Part shown: piece after piece, positions 18,247-26,862 of the stretch
How the letters are laid out: every line of letters starts with the position of its first letter
Position numbering within the stretch: position 1 is the stretch's first letter
Assembly (NCBI GenBank): GCA_902729415.1
Contig: LR746520.1
Location: 100,728-143,813 of the forward strand
Length of the DNA: 43,086 nucleotides
Source of the DNA: Terasakiella magnetica
GTDB lineage: Bacteria > Pseudomonadota > Alphaproteobacteria > Rhodospirillales > Magnetospirillaceae
Direction of reading: 5' to 3'
Position numbers and translations under genes: made by a program
Notes under the pieces: model-generated
Told to the model about the DNA's origin: nothing
Databases searched by the model: none
The model's input: the letters and a program-made list of their open reading frames with translations, nothing else

Positions 18247-18323
18247 GTGGAGACCCTTTTGGACCGAGCGTCTGGCCGCTCCAGCTGCATCCGATCGATT
18301 CTGGAAATCTTTTGTTTGTCCGG

Positions 18324-18352
18324 TTGCCGCCGGAAGGGCGCGTATTCATACT
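18324..18352 (+). promoter_or_regulatory. Possible sigma-70 promoter for ubiG
   Basis: TTGCCG (18324-18329) and CATACT (18347-18352) are 17 bases apart, each matching four of six consensus positions. They lie 67 bases before the ubiG ATG in the lysC/ubiG divergent gap. Prediction by eye only. Confidence 0.35.
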
Positions 18353-18418
18353 CTGTCGCCAGTTCGGAAGCAAGAGTAGCCCGCCTATCGGCCAAGGCCC
18401 ATCAGTGGAGAGCGTTTT

Positions 18419-19153
18419 ATGGAGCATCGGGGCACGGCATCGCCCGAGGAAGTCGCCCGGTTCACCGCCATGGCCGAGGCTTGGTGGGATCCTCACGGCA
18501 AGTTCAAGCCGCTGCACAAATTCAATCCAATCCGTCTGGCCTTCATGCGCCGCCACTTGGCGCATCTGTTCGACCGCGACGAATCCTTGGTGCGTCCGTT
18601 CGAGGGCCTGACCTTGCTGGACGTGGGCAGCGGCGGCGGCCTGCTGTCCGAGCCGCTGGCCCACATGGGCTTTGCCGTCACCGGCATTGATGCGGGCGAC
18701 AAGAACGTAGCCATGGCCCGCCTGCATGCCGAACAATCGGGCGTGGCGATCGATTACCGCGCCACCACCCCGGAGCAGTTGGACCCGGCCCAGCCGTTCG
18801 ATGTGGTGCTGAGCATGGAAGTGATCGAGCACGTCCCCGACGCCGCCATCTTCCTGGGCCATGTCGGCCGCCTGCTGCGCCCCGGCGGCGCCTTTGTCGG
18901 CGCCACCTTGAACCGCACCCTCAAGGCCTATGCCCTGGCGGTGGTGGGGGCGGAATACGTCCTGGGCTGGCTGCCCAAGGGTACCCACGACTGGCACAAA
19001 TTCGTTCGTCCCTCGGAATTCGCCGCCTGGCTCCGCATCTCTGGAATCGAGGTCCACCACATGGCGGGCATGGCCTATTCGCCGCTGAGCGACGAATGGA
19101 GCGAGACCCCCAACCTGGACGTCAATTACATGCTGTTCGGGGTGAAGACATAG
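18419..19153 (+). CDS. ubiG: Ubiquinone biosynthesis O-methyltransferase
   Basis: This 244-residue SAM-dependent enzyme performs both O-methylations of the ubiquinone ring. The SAM-binding motif is LLDVGSGGGLLSEPLA, followed by VTGIDAGDKNVAMA and FDVVLSMEVIEHVPD. The N-terminal FTAMAEAWWDPHGKFKPLH and the C-terminal DLDVNYML-like block (NLDVNYMLFG) are UbiG hallmarks. TGGAGAG lies upstream of the ATG. It is divergent from lysC, a common arrangement in alphaproteobacteria. UbiA of the same pathway is at 30164-31081. Confidence 0.95.
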   Translation: MEHRGTASPEEVARFTAMAEAWWDPHGKFKPLHKFNPIRLAFMRRHLAHLFDRDESLVRPFEGLTLLDVGSGGGLLSEPLAHMGFAVTGIDAGDKNVAMARLHAEQSGVAIDYRATTPEQLDPAQPFDVVLSMEVIEHVPDAAIFLGHVGRLLRPGGAFVGATLNRTLKAYALAVVGAEYVLGWLPKGTHDWHKFVRPSEFAAWLRISGIEVHHMAGMAYSPLSDEWSETPNLDVNYMLFGVKT

Positions 19154-19156
19154 AGG

Positions 19157-19570
19157 CTAGTTCCCCTCGGCCACCCAGGGTATCCGCTGGATAGCGACAC
19201 CTTCCTCCTCCAGGTCGCGGGCTTCCGCGGGCGTGGCCTCACCATAAATAGGGCGGGCCTCGGAATCGCCGTAATGGATCTTGCGCGCCTCCTCGGGGAA
19301 GCGTTCACCCACATCCTCACAATTTTCCTGAACCCGGCGCTTCATATCCACCAAGACTTTACGCATCTCGCCCACCGCCTCCTGAGCATCGAGGGCGGTG
19401 CCGCGCGTCTTGGCCAGATGCGGCGCCATGGGGGCTTTGTCCACCGCGCAATCGCCGCAGACCGGGCAGGCGATCTCACCCTTAGCCGCCTGGGCGTCAT
19501 AAGTGGCGCCGTCTCTGAACCAGGCCTCGAAATGGTGCTGGTGGGCGCAGCGCAGTTCGAACAAAATCAT
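19157..19570 (-). CDS. DUF1178 family protein
   Basis: A 137-residue protein of the DUF1178 family, widespread in alpha- and betaproteobacteria and of unknown function. It starts MILFELRCAHQHHFEAWF and has CPVCGD at about 36-41; with the early C/H residues this looks like a small zinc-binding N-terminus. A central helical region (about 60-100) and the conserved motif ARKIHYGDSEARPIYGEATPAEA (split here into IHYGDSEARPIYGEAT) complete it. It converges on ubiG with only three bases between the stop codons, so the two transcripts must overlap. Confidence 0.88.
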   Translation of the reverse strand: MILFELRCAHQHHFEAWFRDGATYDAQAAKGEIACPVCGDCAVDKAPMAPHLAKTRGTALDAQEAVGEMRKVLVDMKRRVQENCEDVGERFPEEARKIHYGDSEARPIYGEATPAEARDLEEEGVAIQRIPWVAEGN

Positions 19571-19643
19571 GATATTGGCCGTCCAGAATTACGCAATGTC
19601 CCTCAGTATACAACGTTCGTCACACCAGGAGAAACCGCCGATC

Positions 19644-20174
19644 ATGGGGACCGATCCCTTCAAGACCCACCCCTCGCCCTGGATCAGCCGCTTTGCCCCG
19701 CTGGTGCGCCCAGGCGGGGCGGTGCTGGACGTGGCCTGCGGCGGCGGACGACACTCCCGCCTGTTTCTTGACCGCGGCCACCCGGTCACCGCCCTGGACC
19801 GCGACATCGCTCAGGCACGGATGGCCGATGGTGCCGAAACGCTGGAAGCCGACCTGGAGAACGGCGCCCCCTGGCCCTTGGCCGATCGCCGCTTCGACGC
19901 CATCGTGGTGACCAATTATCTGTGGCGCCCCGTATTCCCCCATCTGCTGGAGGCGCTGGAGCCGGACGGATTGCTGCTGGTGGAGACCTTCGCCCGCGGC
20001 AACGAGGCCTTTGGCCGTCCGCGCAATCCCGATCACCTGCTGGAGCGCGGCGAACTGCTGCGTCTCAGCCACGGCCTTCAGGTGGTGGCCTATGAAGACG
20101 GTATCGAGGGCGGCCACAAGGTGGTGCAGCGCCTTTGCGCCGCCAACGGCCAGGGGCCGAAGACGATCGGGTAG
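19644..20174 (+). CDS. Small class I SAM-dependent methyltransferase
   Basis: About 176 residues. The SAM-binding motif I is AVLDVACGGGRHSRLFL, followed by the acidic residue of motif II (VTALDRDI) and FDAIVVTNYLW. It resembles the small methyltransferases annotated as 'SAM-dependent' or TehB-like; no substrate can be read from the sequence. The frame is open from 19503, overlapping the start of the DUF1178 gene on the other strand. ATG 19644, with CAGGAGA 12 bases ahead, begins just before the conserved domain and is preferred. It is transcribed divergently from the DUF1178 gene. Confidence 0.8.
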   Translation: MGTDPFKTHPSPWISRFAPLVRPGGAVLDVACGGGRHSRLFLDRGHPVTALDRDIAQARMADGAETLEADLENGAPWPLADRRFDAIVVTNYLWRPVFPHLLEALEPDGLLLVETFARGNEAFGRPRNPDHLLERGELLRLSHGLQVVAYEDGIEGGHKVVQRLCAANGQGPKTIG

Positions 20175-20207
20175 AGGGCGCTTCAGCAGGTCAAGCGTTC
20201 GCCGGGG

Positions 20208-20690
20208 CTACTCTTCGCCGTTGCGTATCCGCTCGCGCAGGTCGGCGATGCCTTCACGCGCCAGGGCGTCGCAGCGTTCGTTCTCGGGATGCCCGGCATG
20301 GCCCTTGACCCAGTGCCAGGTGATGCGGTGGCGGGCGGCGGCTTCATCCAGCGCCTTCCACAGATCCTCGTTCTTGACCGGCTTCTTGTCGGCGGTCTTC
20401 CAACCGCGGGCCTTCCAGCCGCGCAGCCACTCGGTCATGCCCTTCTTGACGTATTCGCTGTCGGTGGTGACCGCCACGGCACAAGGCCGGGTCAGTGCCC
20501 GCAAAGCCTCCAGCACCGCCATCATCTCCATGCGGTTGTTGGTGGTCTGGGCCTCGCCGCCCTTCAGCTCCTTTTCCGTCCCCTTGAAGCGCAGGATCGC
20601 CCCCCAGCCGCCCGGTCCCGGATTGCCGGAACAGGCGCCGTCGGTGAAGATCTCGACGGTGGCGGCGGGGGCTTCGGCGGGCTCGCTCAT
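20208..20690 (-). CDS. rnhA: Ribonuclease HI
   Basis: A 160-residue nuclease that degrades the RNA strand of RNA-DNA hybrids. The DEDD catalytic set is complete: D17 ([17 protein letters not shown]), E55 (NNRMEMMA), D77 ([10 protein letters not shown]) and D141 (NERCDALA), with the active-site loop [12 protein letters not shown]. Its ATG overlaps the thrB stop by four bases, making it the third gene of ispH-thrB-rnhA. Confidence 0.97.
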   Translation of the reverse strand: MSEPAEAPAATVEIFTDGACSGNPGPGGWGAILRFKGTEKELKGGEAQTTNNRMEMMAVLEALRALTRPCAVAVTTDSEYVKKGMTEWLRGWKARGWKTADKKPVKNEDLWKALDEAAARHRITWHWVKGHAGHPENERCDALAREGIADLRERIRNGEE

Positions 20691-21667
20691 TCGAGGCCGT
20701 ATTCGCCGGGGCCGCCGACGCCCTGGTGGAAGCGGAGCTTGCGGTAATATTCCAACGGATCCTTGCGCTTGACCAGCGCGCCCGCGGGGGTGTTCAGCCA
20801 GTCATAGCTGCGGGTCAGCAAAAAGCGCATGGCGGCACCGCGCGCCAGCAGCGGCAGGGCACACAGCTCGTCCGCCGACAAAGGCCGCACCCGGCGATAG
20901 CCGTTGAGCAACAGACGGGCCTTGGTGGCGTTAAAGGCACCGTCGGTCTCGAAGCACCAGGCGTTCAGGCAGATGGCGATGTCGTAGGCCAGGATATCGG
21001 TGCAGGCGAAATAGAAGTCGATCAGCCCCGACATGCGGTCGCCCCCCGCCACCTTGTCGGCCAGGAAAAAGACGTTATCGGGAAACAGATCGGCGTGGAT
21101 CAGACCTACCGGCAGGTTTTCCGGCCAATGGGTTTCGAGATGATCCAGTTCGGCGGCGATGAGGTCGGCGAGATCGTCCTTGATCTCGGCGGCGCGGGGA
21201 CGGATGGCCTCGAACAGGGGGCGCCAGCCCGCCACCGACAGGTTATTGCGCCGCGTCAGGGGGAAATCGGCGCCTTTCAGATGCATCTCGGCCATGGCCG
21301 GTCCCAGCGCGGCGCAATGGGTGAGGGTGGGGCGCCGGATCGACATGCCCTTGAGGAAGCTGACGATGGCGGCGGGGCGCTCGCACAAGATGCGCAGGGC
21401 ACGGCCGTCGCGGCCATGCAGCGGCGTCGGGCAGGCCAGCCCCCGCTCGGCCAGATGTTCCATCAGCCCGATGAAGAACGGCAGCTCGTCCGGGTTCACC
21501 CGCTTTTCGTAAAGGGTGAGGATGTAGGAATCCTGGTCGGTCTGAAGCAGGTAGTTGGTGTTCTCCACCCCCTCGGCGATGCCCTTGCAGGAAACCACCG
21601 CGCCGATATCGTATTCAGCGACAAAGCCCGCCAGTTCATCGTCCGCAACCTCGGTATAGACCGCCAT
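20687..21667 (-). CDS. thrB: Homoserine kinase, aminoglycoside-phosphotransferase (APH) type
   Basis: A 326-residue kinase that phosphorylates homoserine on the way to threonine. It belongs to the APH/choline-kinase-fold ThrB type rather than the GHMP type of E. coli. Evidence is the N-terminal [29 protein letters not shown], the catalytic loop [14 protein letters not shown], and the metal-binding [11 protein letters not shown]. It lies nine bases after ispH and overlaps rnhA by four, the usual ispH-thrB-rnhA order in this group. Confidence 0.95.
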   Translation of the reverse strand: MAVYTEVADDELAGFVAEYDIGAVVSCKGIAEGVENTNYLLQTDQDSYILTLYEKRVNPDELPFFIGLMEHLAERGLACPTPLHGRDGRALRILCERPAAIVSFLKGMSIRRPTLTHCAALGPAMAEMHLKGADFPLTRRNNLSVAGWRPLFEAIRPRAAEIKDDLADLIAAELDHLETHWPENLPVGLIHADLFPDNVFFLADKVAGGDRMSGLIDFYFACTDILAYDIAICLNAWCFETDGAFNATKARLLLNGYRRVRPLSADELCALPLLARGAAMRFLLTRSYDWLNTPAGALVKRKDPLEYYRKLRFHQGVGGPGEYGLE

Positions 21668-21676
21668 GTCCGGGCT

Positions 21677-22639
21677 CTATTCCGTCAGCGCTTGCGGCAG
21701 CTTGAAGGTCACCGTCTCGGTGGTGACGCGGACCTCCTCGATGGTGACGTCGAAGCGCTCACGCGCGGCGGCGACCACTTCCTCCACCAGGATTTCCGGC
21801 GCCGAGGCCCCGGCGGTGATGCCCAGGCGGGTAATGCCGTCCACCATGGACCAATCAACCTCGGAGGCGCGCTGGACCAGCACCGAACGGACACAGCCCG
21901 CCCGCGCCGCCACTTCCACCAGACGGCTGGAATTGGACGAGTTGGGCGACCCGATCACCATCAGCGCCTCGCAATGGGGGGCAATGGTCTTGACCGCCGC
22001 CTGCCGGTTGGTGGTGGCATAGCAGATGTCTTCCCGCTTCGGCCCGACGATGTCGGGAAAGCGGCGGTGCAACACGTCGATCACCGCGGCGGCATCATCG
22101 ACCGAAAGGGTGGTCTGGGTGATGTAAGCCAGCATTTCCGGGTCACGCGGCATCACCTTTTCCGCCTCGGCGGAGGTGCCGACCAGCAGCACCGCGCCGT
22201 CAGGAACCTGACCGATGGTGCCGATCACCTCGGGATGCCCGGCATGGCCGATCATGATGATCTGCCGGCCCATGGCGTGGTGCAGTTCGGCCTCGCGGTG
22301 GACCTTGGTCACCAAGGGGCAGGTGGCATCCAGCGAGGTCAGGCCGCGGCGGTCGGCCTCGGCCGGAACCGTCTTGGGCACGCCATGGGCCGAAAACACC
22401 ACGGCGGCGTTGTCGGGAACCTCGTCCAGTTCCTCGACGAAGACGGCACCCTTCTGGGCCAGGGATTCCACCACAAAGCGGTTATGAACGATCTCATGGC
22501 GGACATAGACCGGGGCACCGTATTTCTCCAGTGCCCGCTCCACGATGTGGATGGCGCGGTCAACACCGGCGCAGAACCCGCGCGGGCTGGCGAGAACCAG
22601 GGTCAAAGGCGGCTTGGCGGCGGAAGCGGATGTGGTCAC
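21677..22639 (-). CDS. ispH: 4-hydroxy-3-methylbut-2-enyl diphosphate reductase
   Basis: A 320-residue [4Fe-4S] enzyme, the last MEP-pathway step, producing IPP and DMAPP. The three cluster cysteines are seen in [11 protein letters not shown] (C23), [11 protein letters not shown] and [10 protein letters not shown], together with the conserved blocks [29 protein letters not shown] and [11 protein letters not shown]. First gene of ispH-thrB-rnhA, divergent from the lipoprotein gene. Confidence 0.97.
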   Translation of the reverse strand: MTTSASAAKPPLTLVLASPRGFCAGVDRAIHIVERALEKYGAPVYVRHEIVHNRFVVESLAQKGAVFVEELDEVPDNAAVVFSAHGVPKTVPAEADRRGLTSLDATCPLVTKVHREAELHHAMGRQIIMIGHAGHPEVIGTIGQVPDGAVLLVGTSAEAEKVMPRDPEMLAYITQTTLSVDDAAAVIDVLHRRFPDIVGPKREDICYATTNRQAAVKTIAPHCEALMVIGSPNSSNSSRLVEVAARAGCVRSVLVQRASEVDWSMVDGITRLGITAGASAPEILVEEVVAAARERFDVTIEEVRVTTETVTFKLPQALTE

Positions 22640-22822
22640 GTCGAGATCACCTCTTGGGCGGCGCGGCTCGCGGCTTGTGCCGGAGGCCCGCCTTCTTTAA
22701 AGTCGGGGGTCACGTTTACCAGATACAGTGCCGTCGAAGGAAGGTGTGGCATGCACGATTTTTCCCAATCGTCACAGCAGCCCCCGTCCCGCCCAGGCGG
22801 CACCTCGCTTTTCAGGATTTTC

Positions 22823-23356
22823 ATGCCCCCTCGCTCTCTCCGATTTCTGATCCTGGCGCTGGTGCTGCCCGTCGCCCTGTCGGGCTGTTCCGTCTTTCAG
22901 AAGAAAAAGACGCCGCCGCCCTGCCCGCCCATCTACATCCTGGCTGACACCGCCAAGATCACCAAATACAAGCCCGGCCCCGGCCGCGACCTGACCGACG
23001 TGGAGATCGAGGCCGAGATCGCCGGATACAAGGGCGACTGCTTCTATACCGAAGATGGCGGCGAGGTGGCGTTCCAGATCAGCTTTACCGTCAAGCGCGG
23101 TCCGGCGGGCAAGCGCGAAGGCAGCGAACTGTCCTATTTCGTGGCCATTCCCAAATTCTTCCCCGCCGAGGGCGCCAAGGGCGTCTTCACCGTGCCGATC
23201 ACCTTCCCCGAGGGCGTGGACGTGGCCCGGACCACCGACGACGAGGTGGTGATGCGCATCCCCATCAAGGACCGCGAGGTTGTCGACGATTACGAGATCT
23301 ACATCGGATTCCAGACCACCCCGGAGGAATTGGAGATGAACCGCCGGAGTAAGTAA
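22823..23356 (+). CDS. Small lipoprotein of unknown function
   Basis: About 177 residues. A signal peptide (MPPRSLRFLILALVLPVALSGC) ends in a lipobox with the lipidated Cys at position 22, followed by KKKTPPPCPP. The rest looks like one beta-rich domain (about 30-165) with YILADTAKITKYKPG, FQISFTVKRG and FVAIPKFFPAEG. The second residue after the lipidated cysteine is not Asp, so outer-membrane sorting is likely. I chose ATG 22823 because the signal peptide begins there, with AGGA five bases ahead. ATG 22751 has a stronger site (AAGGAAGG) and would add 24 residues before the signal, so it cannot be excluded. No function is recognised. Confidence 0.78.
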   Translation: MPPRSLRFLILALVLPVALSGCSVFQKKKTPPPCPPIYILADTAKITKYKPGPGRDLTDVEIEAEIAGYKGDCFYTEDGGEVAFQISFTVKRGPAGKREGSELSYFVAIPKFFPAEGAKGVFTVPITFPEGVDVARTTDDEVVMRIPIKDREVVDDYEIYIGFQTTPEELEMNRRSK

Positions 23357-23369
23357 CCCGACGCCACCG

Positions 23370-23397
23370 TTGACTCTGGCGGTCCTCGAACTAAGAT
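23370..23397 (+). promoter_or_regulatory. Predicted promoter of the glycine-cleavage operon
   Basis: TTGACT (-35, five of six) and TAAGAT (-10, four of six) are 16 bases apart. The expected start point, about 23404, falls right before the first glycine aptamer, as it should if the whole leader is transcribed. Confidence 0.5.
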
Positions 23398-23403
23398 GGC
23401 CGC

Positions 23404-23632
23404 CGCAAGACGATCCCCGTGGGAGAGATCGTCCCGGCCCCAGCGGGACCGGGACGGCGCCGAAGGAGCAACCGCCCCTGGAAACTCTCAGGCAAACGGA
23501 CCGTGGGGTGGACTAAAACTCTGGAAAGCGCGCCGATCGACCGAGAAGGCCGGTCGGCCCACCGACGATGAAAGCCGCCCCCGCAAGGGCGGTGAATCTT
23601 TCAGGTTCCCAGACAGAGGGGGGCGCTTACAG
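23404..23632 (+). ncRNA. Tandem glycine riboswitch
   Basis: The leader of gcvT carries two consecutive glycine aptamers. The first (about 23409-23530) shows hallmark segments GGGAGAG, GCCGAAGGAGCAA, GGAAACTCTCAGGCAAA and ACTCTGGAAAGCG, with CCCC near 23415 able to pair with GGGG near 23505. The second (about 23534-23632) is more divergent: ACCGAGAAGG, GATGAAAGCCGCC, a GCCGCCCCCGCAAGGGCGGT hairpin and ATCTTTCAGGTTCCCAGACAGAGG. In known cases glycine binding turns on the glycine-cleavage genes, and the four gcv genes follow directly. Aptamer limits are approximate. Confidence 0.93.
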
Positions 23633-23668
23633 GGTGACGCCATAGCTGCGCCCTCAGCCCTTTTCTTT
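23621..23668 (+). terminator. Candidate riboswitch expression platform
   Basis: GCGCCC (23648-23653) can pair with GGGCGC (23621-23626) at the edge of the second aptamer; alternatively GCGCCCT without its first G can pair with AGGGTG (23631-23636). The tail is TCAGCCCTTTTCTTT. Competing pairings before a T-rich tail suggest transcription termination when glycine is low. The gcvT ribosome-binding site (GGGAGGA) is farther down at 23692-23699, clear of this hairpin. Confidence 0.45.
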
Positions 23669-23704
23669 AAAACATGCGGATGACCATCCGCAGGGAGGAA
23701 CCCG

Positions 23705-24823
23705 GTGACCGCATCCCCCGACACCCCCATTCTGACCGTCCCCCTGGACACCCTGCATCGCGGGTTGGGAGGCAAAATGGTGCCCTTCGCCGGCTACGCC
23801 ATGCCGGTGCAATATCCGGCGGGCATCCTGACCGAGCATCTGCATACCCGCACCAGCGCCTCGCTGTTCGACGTCTCCCACATGGGGCAGGTGGAGATCA
23901 CCGGCCCCGATTGCGCCCGCTGGCTGGAGACCCTGGTCCCCGGCGATATCCAGGGCCTCGGCATCGGCAAGACCCGCTATACCGTCTTCACCAATGACCA
24001 AGGCGGCATCCAAGACGACCTGATGGTCAGCAAGCTGGCCCCCGACCGCCTGTTCCTGGTGATCAATGCCGCCTGCAAACGGGCCGATTTCGCCCATATG
24101 CAGGCCATGATCGGCGACAAGGTATCTGTCCGCATGATCGAGGATCGAGCGCTGCTGGCGCTGCAAGGCCCCCTGGCCGCCTCGGCCCTGGCCGCTCTGT
24201 CGCCCGAAGCCGCCGCCATGACCTTCATGAGCATCGCCGAAATCCAGATCGCGGACGTTGCCTGCCTTGCCACCCGCTCGGGCTATACCGGCGAGGATGG
24301 CTGGGAGCTTTCGGTCCCGGTCACCGAAGCCGAAGCCCTGGCGCGCAAGCTGCTGGATCTGCCCGGCGTGATGCCCGCCGGTCTGGGGGCGCGGGATTCG
24401 CTGCGGCTGGAGGCGGGGCTTTGCCTCTATGGCTCCGACATCGATACCGCCACCACCCCGGTGGAAGCCAATCTGTCATGGATCATGGGCAAGCGCCGCC
24501 GCACCGAAGGCGGCTTTCCCGGTGCCGCGATCATTCAAAAGCAATTGGCCGAAGGGCCTGCCCGCCTCAGAGTCGGCATCCAGCCCCTGGGCCGGGCACC
24601 CGCCCGCGCCCACACCGAGATCACCGACGCGGCGGGCAACCGCCTGGGCGAGATCTGTTCCGGCGGCTTTGGCCCCTCGGCCGACCGCCCCATCGCCATG
24701 GGCTATGTCCCCGCCGCCTTCGCCGCCATCGGCACCCCGCTGAAGCTGGTGGTGCGCGGCAAGGCGCTGGACGCCCATGTCTGCGCCCTGCCCTTCGTTC
24801 CTCATCGTTATTTCAAGGGTTAA
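23705..24823 (+). CDS. gcvT: Glycine cleavage system T protein (aminomethyltransferase)
   Basis: A 372-residue tetrahydrofolate-dependent enzyme that releases ammonia from the aminomethyl-lipoyl group on GcvH and makes 5,10-methylene-THF. Seen are LHRGLGGKMVPFAGYAMPVQY, LFDVSHMGQVEITG, SRSGYTGEDGWE-like TRSGYTGEDGWELSV, GLGARDSLRLEAGLCLYG and the C-terminal barrel with GEICSGGFGPSADRPIAMGYV. The start is GTG 23705 with GGAGGA upstream. First gene of gcvT-gcvH-gcvPA-gcvPB, under the glycine riboswitch. Confidence 0.96.
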   Translation: MTASPDTPILTVPLDTLHRGLGGKMVPFAGYAMPVQYPAGILTEHLHTRTSASLFDVSHMGQVEITGPDCARWLETLVPGDIQGLGIGKTRYTVFTNDQGGIQDDLMVSKLAPDRLFLVINAACKRADFAHMQAMIGDKVSVRMIEDRALLALQGPLAASALAALSPEAAAMTFMSIAEIQIADVACLATRSGYTGEDGWELSVPVTEAEALARKLLDLPGVMPAGLGARDSLRLEAGLCLYGSDIDTATTPVEANLSWIMGKRRRTEGGFPGAAIIQKQLAEGPARLRVGIQPLGRAPARAHTEITDAAGNRLGEICSGGFGPSADRPIAMGYVPAAFAAIGTPLKLVVRGKALDAHVCALPFVPHRYFKG

Positions 24824-24826
24824 ATC

Positions 24827-25204
24827 ATGAGCGACAAGCGTTTCACCAAGGATCACGAGTGGGTTTCCGTCACCGGTACCACCGGCATCGTCGGCATCAG
24901 CGATTACGCCCAGCATGCCTTGGGCGACGTGGTGTTTGTCGAGGTTCCCGATGCCGGCCGGGTGCTGGCCCAGGGCGCCGAAGCCGCCGTAGTGGAATCG
25001 GTCAAGGCCGCGTCCGAGGTCTATTCCCCGGTGTCGGGCACCGTCATCGCCGGGAATCAGGCCATCGTCGATCAGCCCGGCCTAGTCAACGAATCCGCCG
25101 AAGACCGCGGCTGGTTCTACAAGATCACCCTGTCCGACCCGTCGGAGCTGGGTGCCCTGATGGACCGTGCCGCCTATGATTCCTATCTGAAGACTCTGGA
25201 ATAG
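24827..25204 (+). CDS. gcvH: Glycine cleavage system H protein
   Basis: A 125-residue lipoyl carrier that shuttles the aminomethyl group between the P and T proteins. The lipoylated lysine is K60 in [43 protein letters not shown] and the C-terminal GWFYKI are family blocks. It starts three bases after gcvT and ends ten before gcvPA. Confidence 0.97.
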   Translation: MSDKRFTKDHEWVSVTGTTGIVGISDYAQHALGDVVFVEVPDAGRVLAQGAEAAVVESVKAASEVYSPVSGTVIAGNQAIVDQPGLVNESAEDRGWFYKITLSDPSELGALMDRAAYDSYLKTLE

Positions 25205-25214
25205 GGTTGCCTTC

Positions 25215-26564
25215 ATGCGCTATCTGCCGCTGACCGAGTCCGACCGCAGCCTTATGCTGGCCGCCATCGGGGCTTCGGACGTGGACGAGCTGTTTTGCGA
25301 CGTCCCCGCCGCCGCCCGTCTGGACCAGCCCTTGGCCCTGCCCCGCCACCAGGGAGAGATGGAGGTGGAGCGCGCCTTCACCCGCATGGCCGGAAAAAAT
25401 CTGTCGGCGGGCTGTGCCCCCTTCTTCATCGGCGCGGGCGTCTATCGCCATCACATCCCGGCGGCGGTGGATCAATTGCTGCTGCGCGGCGAGTTCCTGA
25501 CCGCCTACACCCCCTATCAGCCCGAGGTCGCCCAGGGCACCTTGCAAGTGCTGTTCGAGTTCCAATCCCAGGTGGCGGCCATCACCGGCATGGATGTGGC
25601 CAACGCCTCCATGTATGACGGCGCCACCGCCACCGCCGAGGCGGTACTGATGGCGTGCCGCATCACCAAGCGCAACCGGGCGATCCTGTCGGGCGGGCTG
25701 CATCCCCATTACCTGGAAACCGTCGAGACCAGCCTGCGCTATACCGAGATCAGCGCCGACGTGCTGCCGCCCGATCCCCTGGGTTTCGAGGATCTGGTGG
25801 GGCGGGTCGACAGTTCCACCGCCTGCGTCGTGGTGCAAAATCCCGGCTTCTTCGGCGGCATCCGCGATCTTGGGCCCCTGGCGGCCATCTGCCACGAGGC
25901 GGGCGCCCTGCTGGTGGTCATGGTGGCCGAACCCACCAGCCTGGGTCTGATCCAATCCCCCGGCGCCATGGGGGCTGACATCGTGGTGGCCGAAGGCCAG
26001 TCCTTGGGAATGGGAATGAATTTCGGCGGTCCCGGCCTCGGCCTGTTCGCCACCCGCGACAAATATGTCCGCCAGATGCCGGGCCGCCTTGCCGGTCAGA
26101 CCCTGGACGTGGACGGCAAGCGCGGCTGGGTGCTGACGCTCTCGACCCGCGAGCAGCATATCCGCCGCGAGAAGGCCACCAGCAATATCTGCACCAATTC
26201 CGGTCTGTGCGCCCTGGCCTTCTCCATTCACCTGACCATGCTGGGCGGCACCGGCTTTGGCAAATTGGCCGAGTTGAACCACGCCCAGGCGGTGATGCTG
26301 GAGCAGAAACTGAAGGCGGTGAAGGGCCTGAAAGTCCTGCCGCAAAGCTATTACAACGAGTTCGCGGTGCATCTGGGCGACGAGGTGAACGCAGCCCAGG
26401 TGGTGGACAAGCTGGCGGCCAAGGGCGTGCTGGGCGGCGTTCCGGCGTCGCGCTTCTACCCTTCCTGGCCGGAACTGGCGCCGGTGCTGATCCTGGCCGC
26501 TACCGAAACCAATACCGACGACGACATGGATCGTCTGGTGGCCGCTCTGAAAGAGGTGCTGTGA
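25215..26564 (+). CDS. gcvPA: Glycine dehydrogenase (decarboxylating) subunit 1
   Basis: A 449-residue N-terminal half of the two-subunit P protein, which with GcvPB decarboxylates glycine. Visible are [68 protein letters not shown] and [11 protein letters not shown]. It has no PLP lysine of its own; that lies in GcvPB. It ends 298 bases before gcvPB, an unusually long gap for this operon, filled by the 135-bp repeats. Confidence 0.96.
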   Translation: MRYLPLTESDRSLMLAAIGASDVDELFCDVPAAARLDQPLALPRHQGEMEVERAFTRMAGKNLSAGCAPFFIGAGVYRHHIPAAVDQLLLRGEFLTAYTPYQPEVAQGTLQVLFEFQSQVAAITGMDVANASMYDGATATAEAVLMACRITKRNRAILSGGLHPHYLETVETSLRYTEISADVLPPDPLGFEDLVGRVDSSTACVVVQNPGFFGGIRDLGPLAAICHEAGALLVVMVAEPTSLGLIQSPGAMGADIVVAEGQSLGMGMNFGGPGLGLFATRDKYVRQMPGRLAGQTLDVDGKRGWVLTLSTREQHIRREKATSNICTNSGLCALAFSIHLTMLGGTGFGKLAELNHAQAVMLEQKLKAVKGLKVLPQSYYNEFAVHLGDEVNAAQVVDKLAAKGVLGGVPASRFYPSWPELAPVLILAATETNTDDDMDRLVAALKEVL

Positions 26565-26570
26565 TGCACC

Positions 26571-26858
26571 CGGCGTCTGAGGGACAAATCGAGCGAAGCG
26601 CGGGCGCCCCGTCGGCTTCGCCGACAATGCAGCTTTGTGCGCCTGCGCGCACAGGGAGGCGCCCGGAGCGCCAGCGGAGGAGCCAAGGGGCCGGATGGCC
26701 CCGCCCGGCGTCTGAGGGACAAATCGAGCGAAGCGCGGGCGCCCCGTCGGCTTCGCCGACAATGCAGCTTTGTGCGCCTGCGCGCACAGGGAGGCGCCCG
26801 GAGCGCCAGCGGAGGAGCCAAGGGGCCGGATGGCCCCGCCCGGCGTCTGAGGGACAAA
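26571..26858. repeat. 135-bp direct repeat, two copies plus an 18-bp third start, inside the gcv operon
   Basis: Copies run 26571-26705 and 26706-26840, with a partial third from 26841. The copies appear identical by eye. Each begins with an 18-base leader containing TCTGAGGGACAAA, whose GAGGGA in the third, partial copy is the ribosome-binding site of gcvPB. Each full unit then holds several GC-rich hairpins, in copy one at 26611-26625 (GTCGGC/GCCGAC), 26637-26652 (GTGCGC/GCGCAC), 26658-26672 (GGCGC/GCGCC) and 26687-26702 (GGGGCC/GGCCCC). The unit length is divisible by three, and open frames crossing it are not supported as genes. It fills the whole gap between gcvPA and gcvPB. Confidence 0.95.
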
Positions 26859-26862
26859 AGCA

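Noticed and set aside
15808..18690. 960-residue plus-strand open frame across the ptsP start, the NMO-like gene and lysC
   Set aside because: Mirror frame of GC-rich coding sequence, rich in His/Gly/Arg/Asp, with no domain; it also overlaps ubiG in another frame.
20726..23356. 876-residue plus-strand open frame over rnhA, thrB and ispH
   Set aside because: It is the complement of three well-supported genes; only its last part (from 22751 or 22823) is a real gene, the lipoprotein.
26571..26858. CRISPR array
   Set aside because: The repeated unit is a single 135-bp block without spacers; likewise the 15-bp array in rodZ is in-frame coding sequence.
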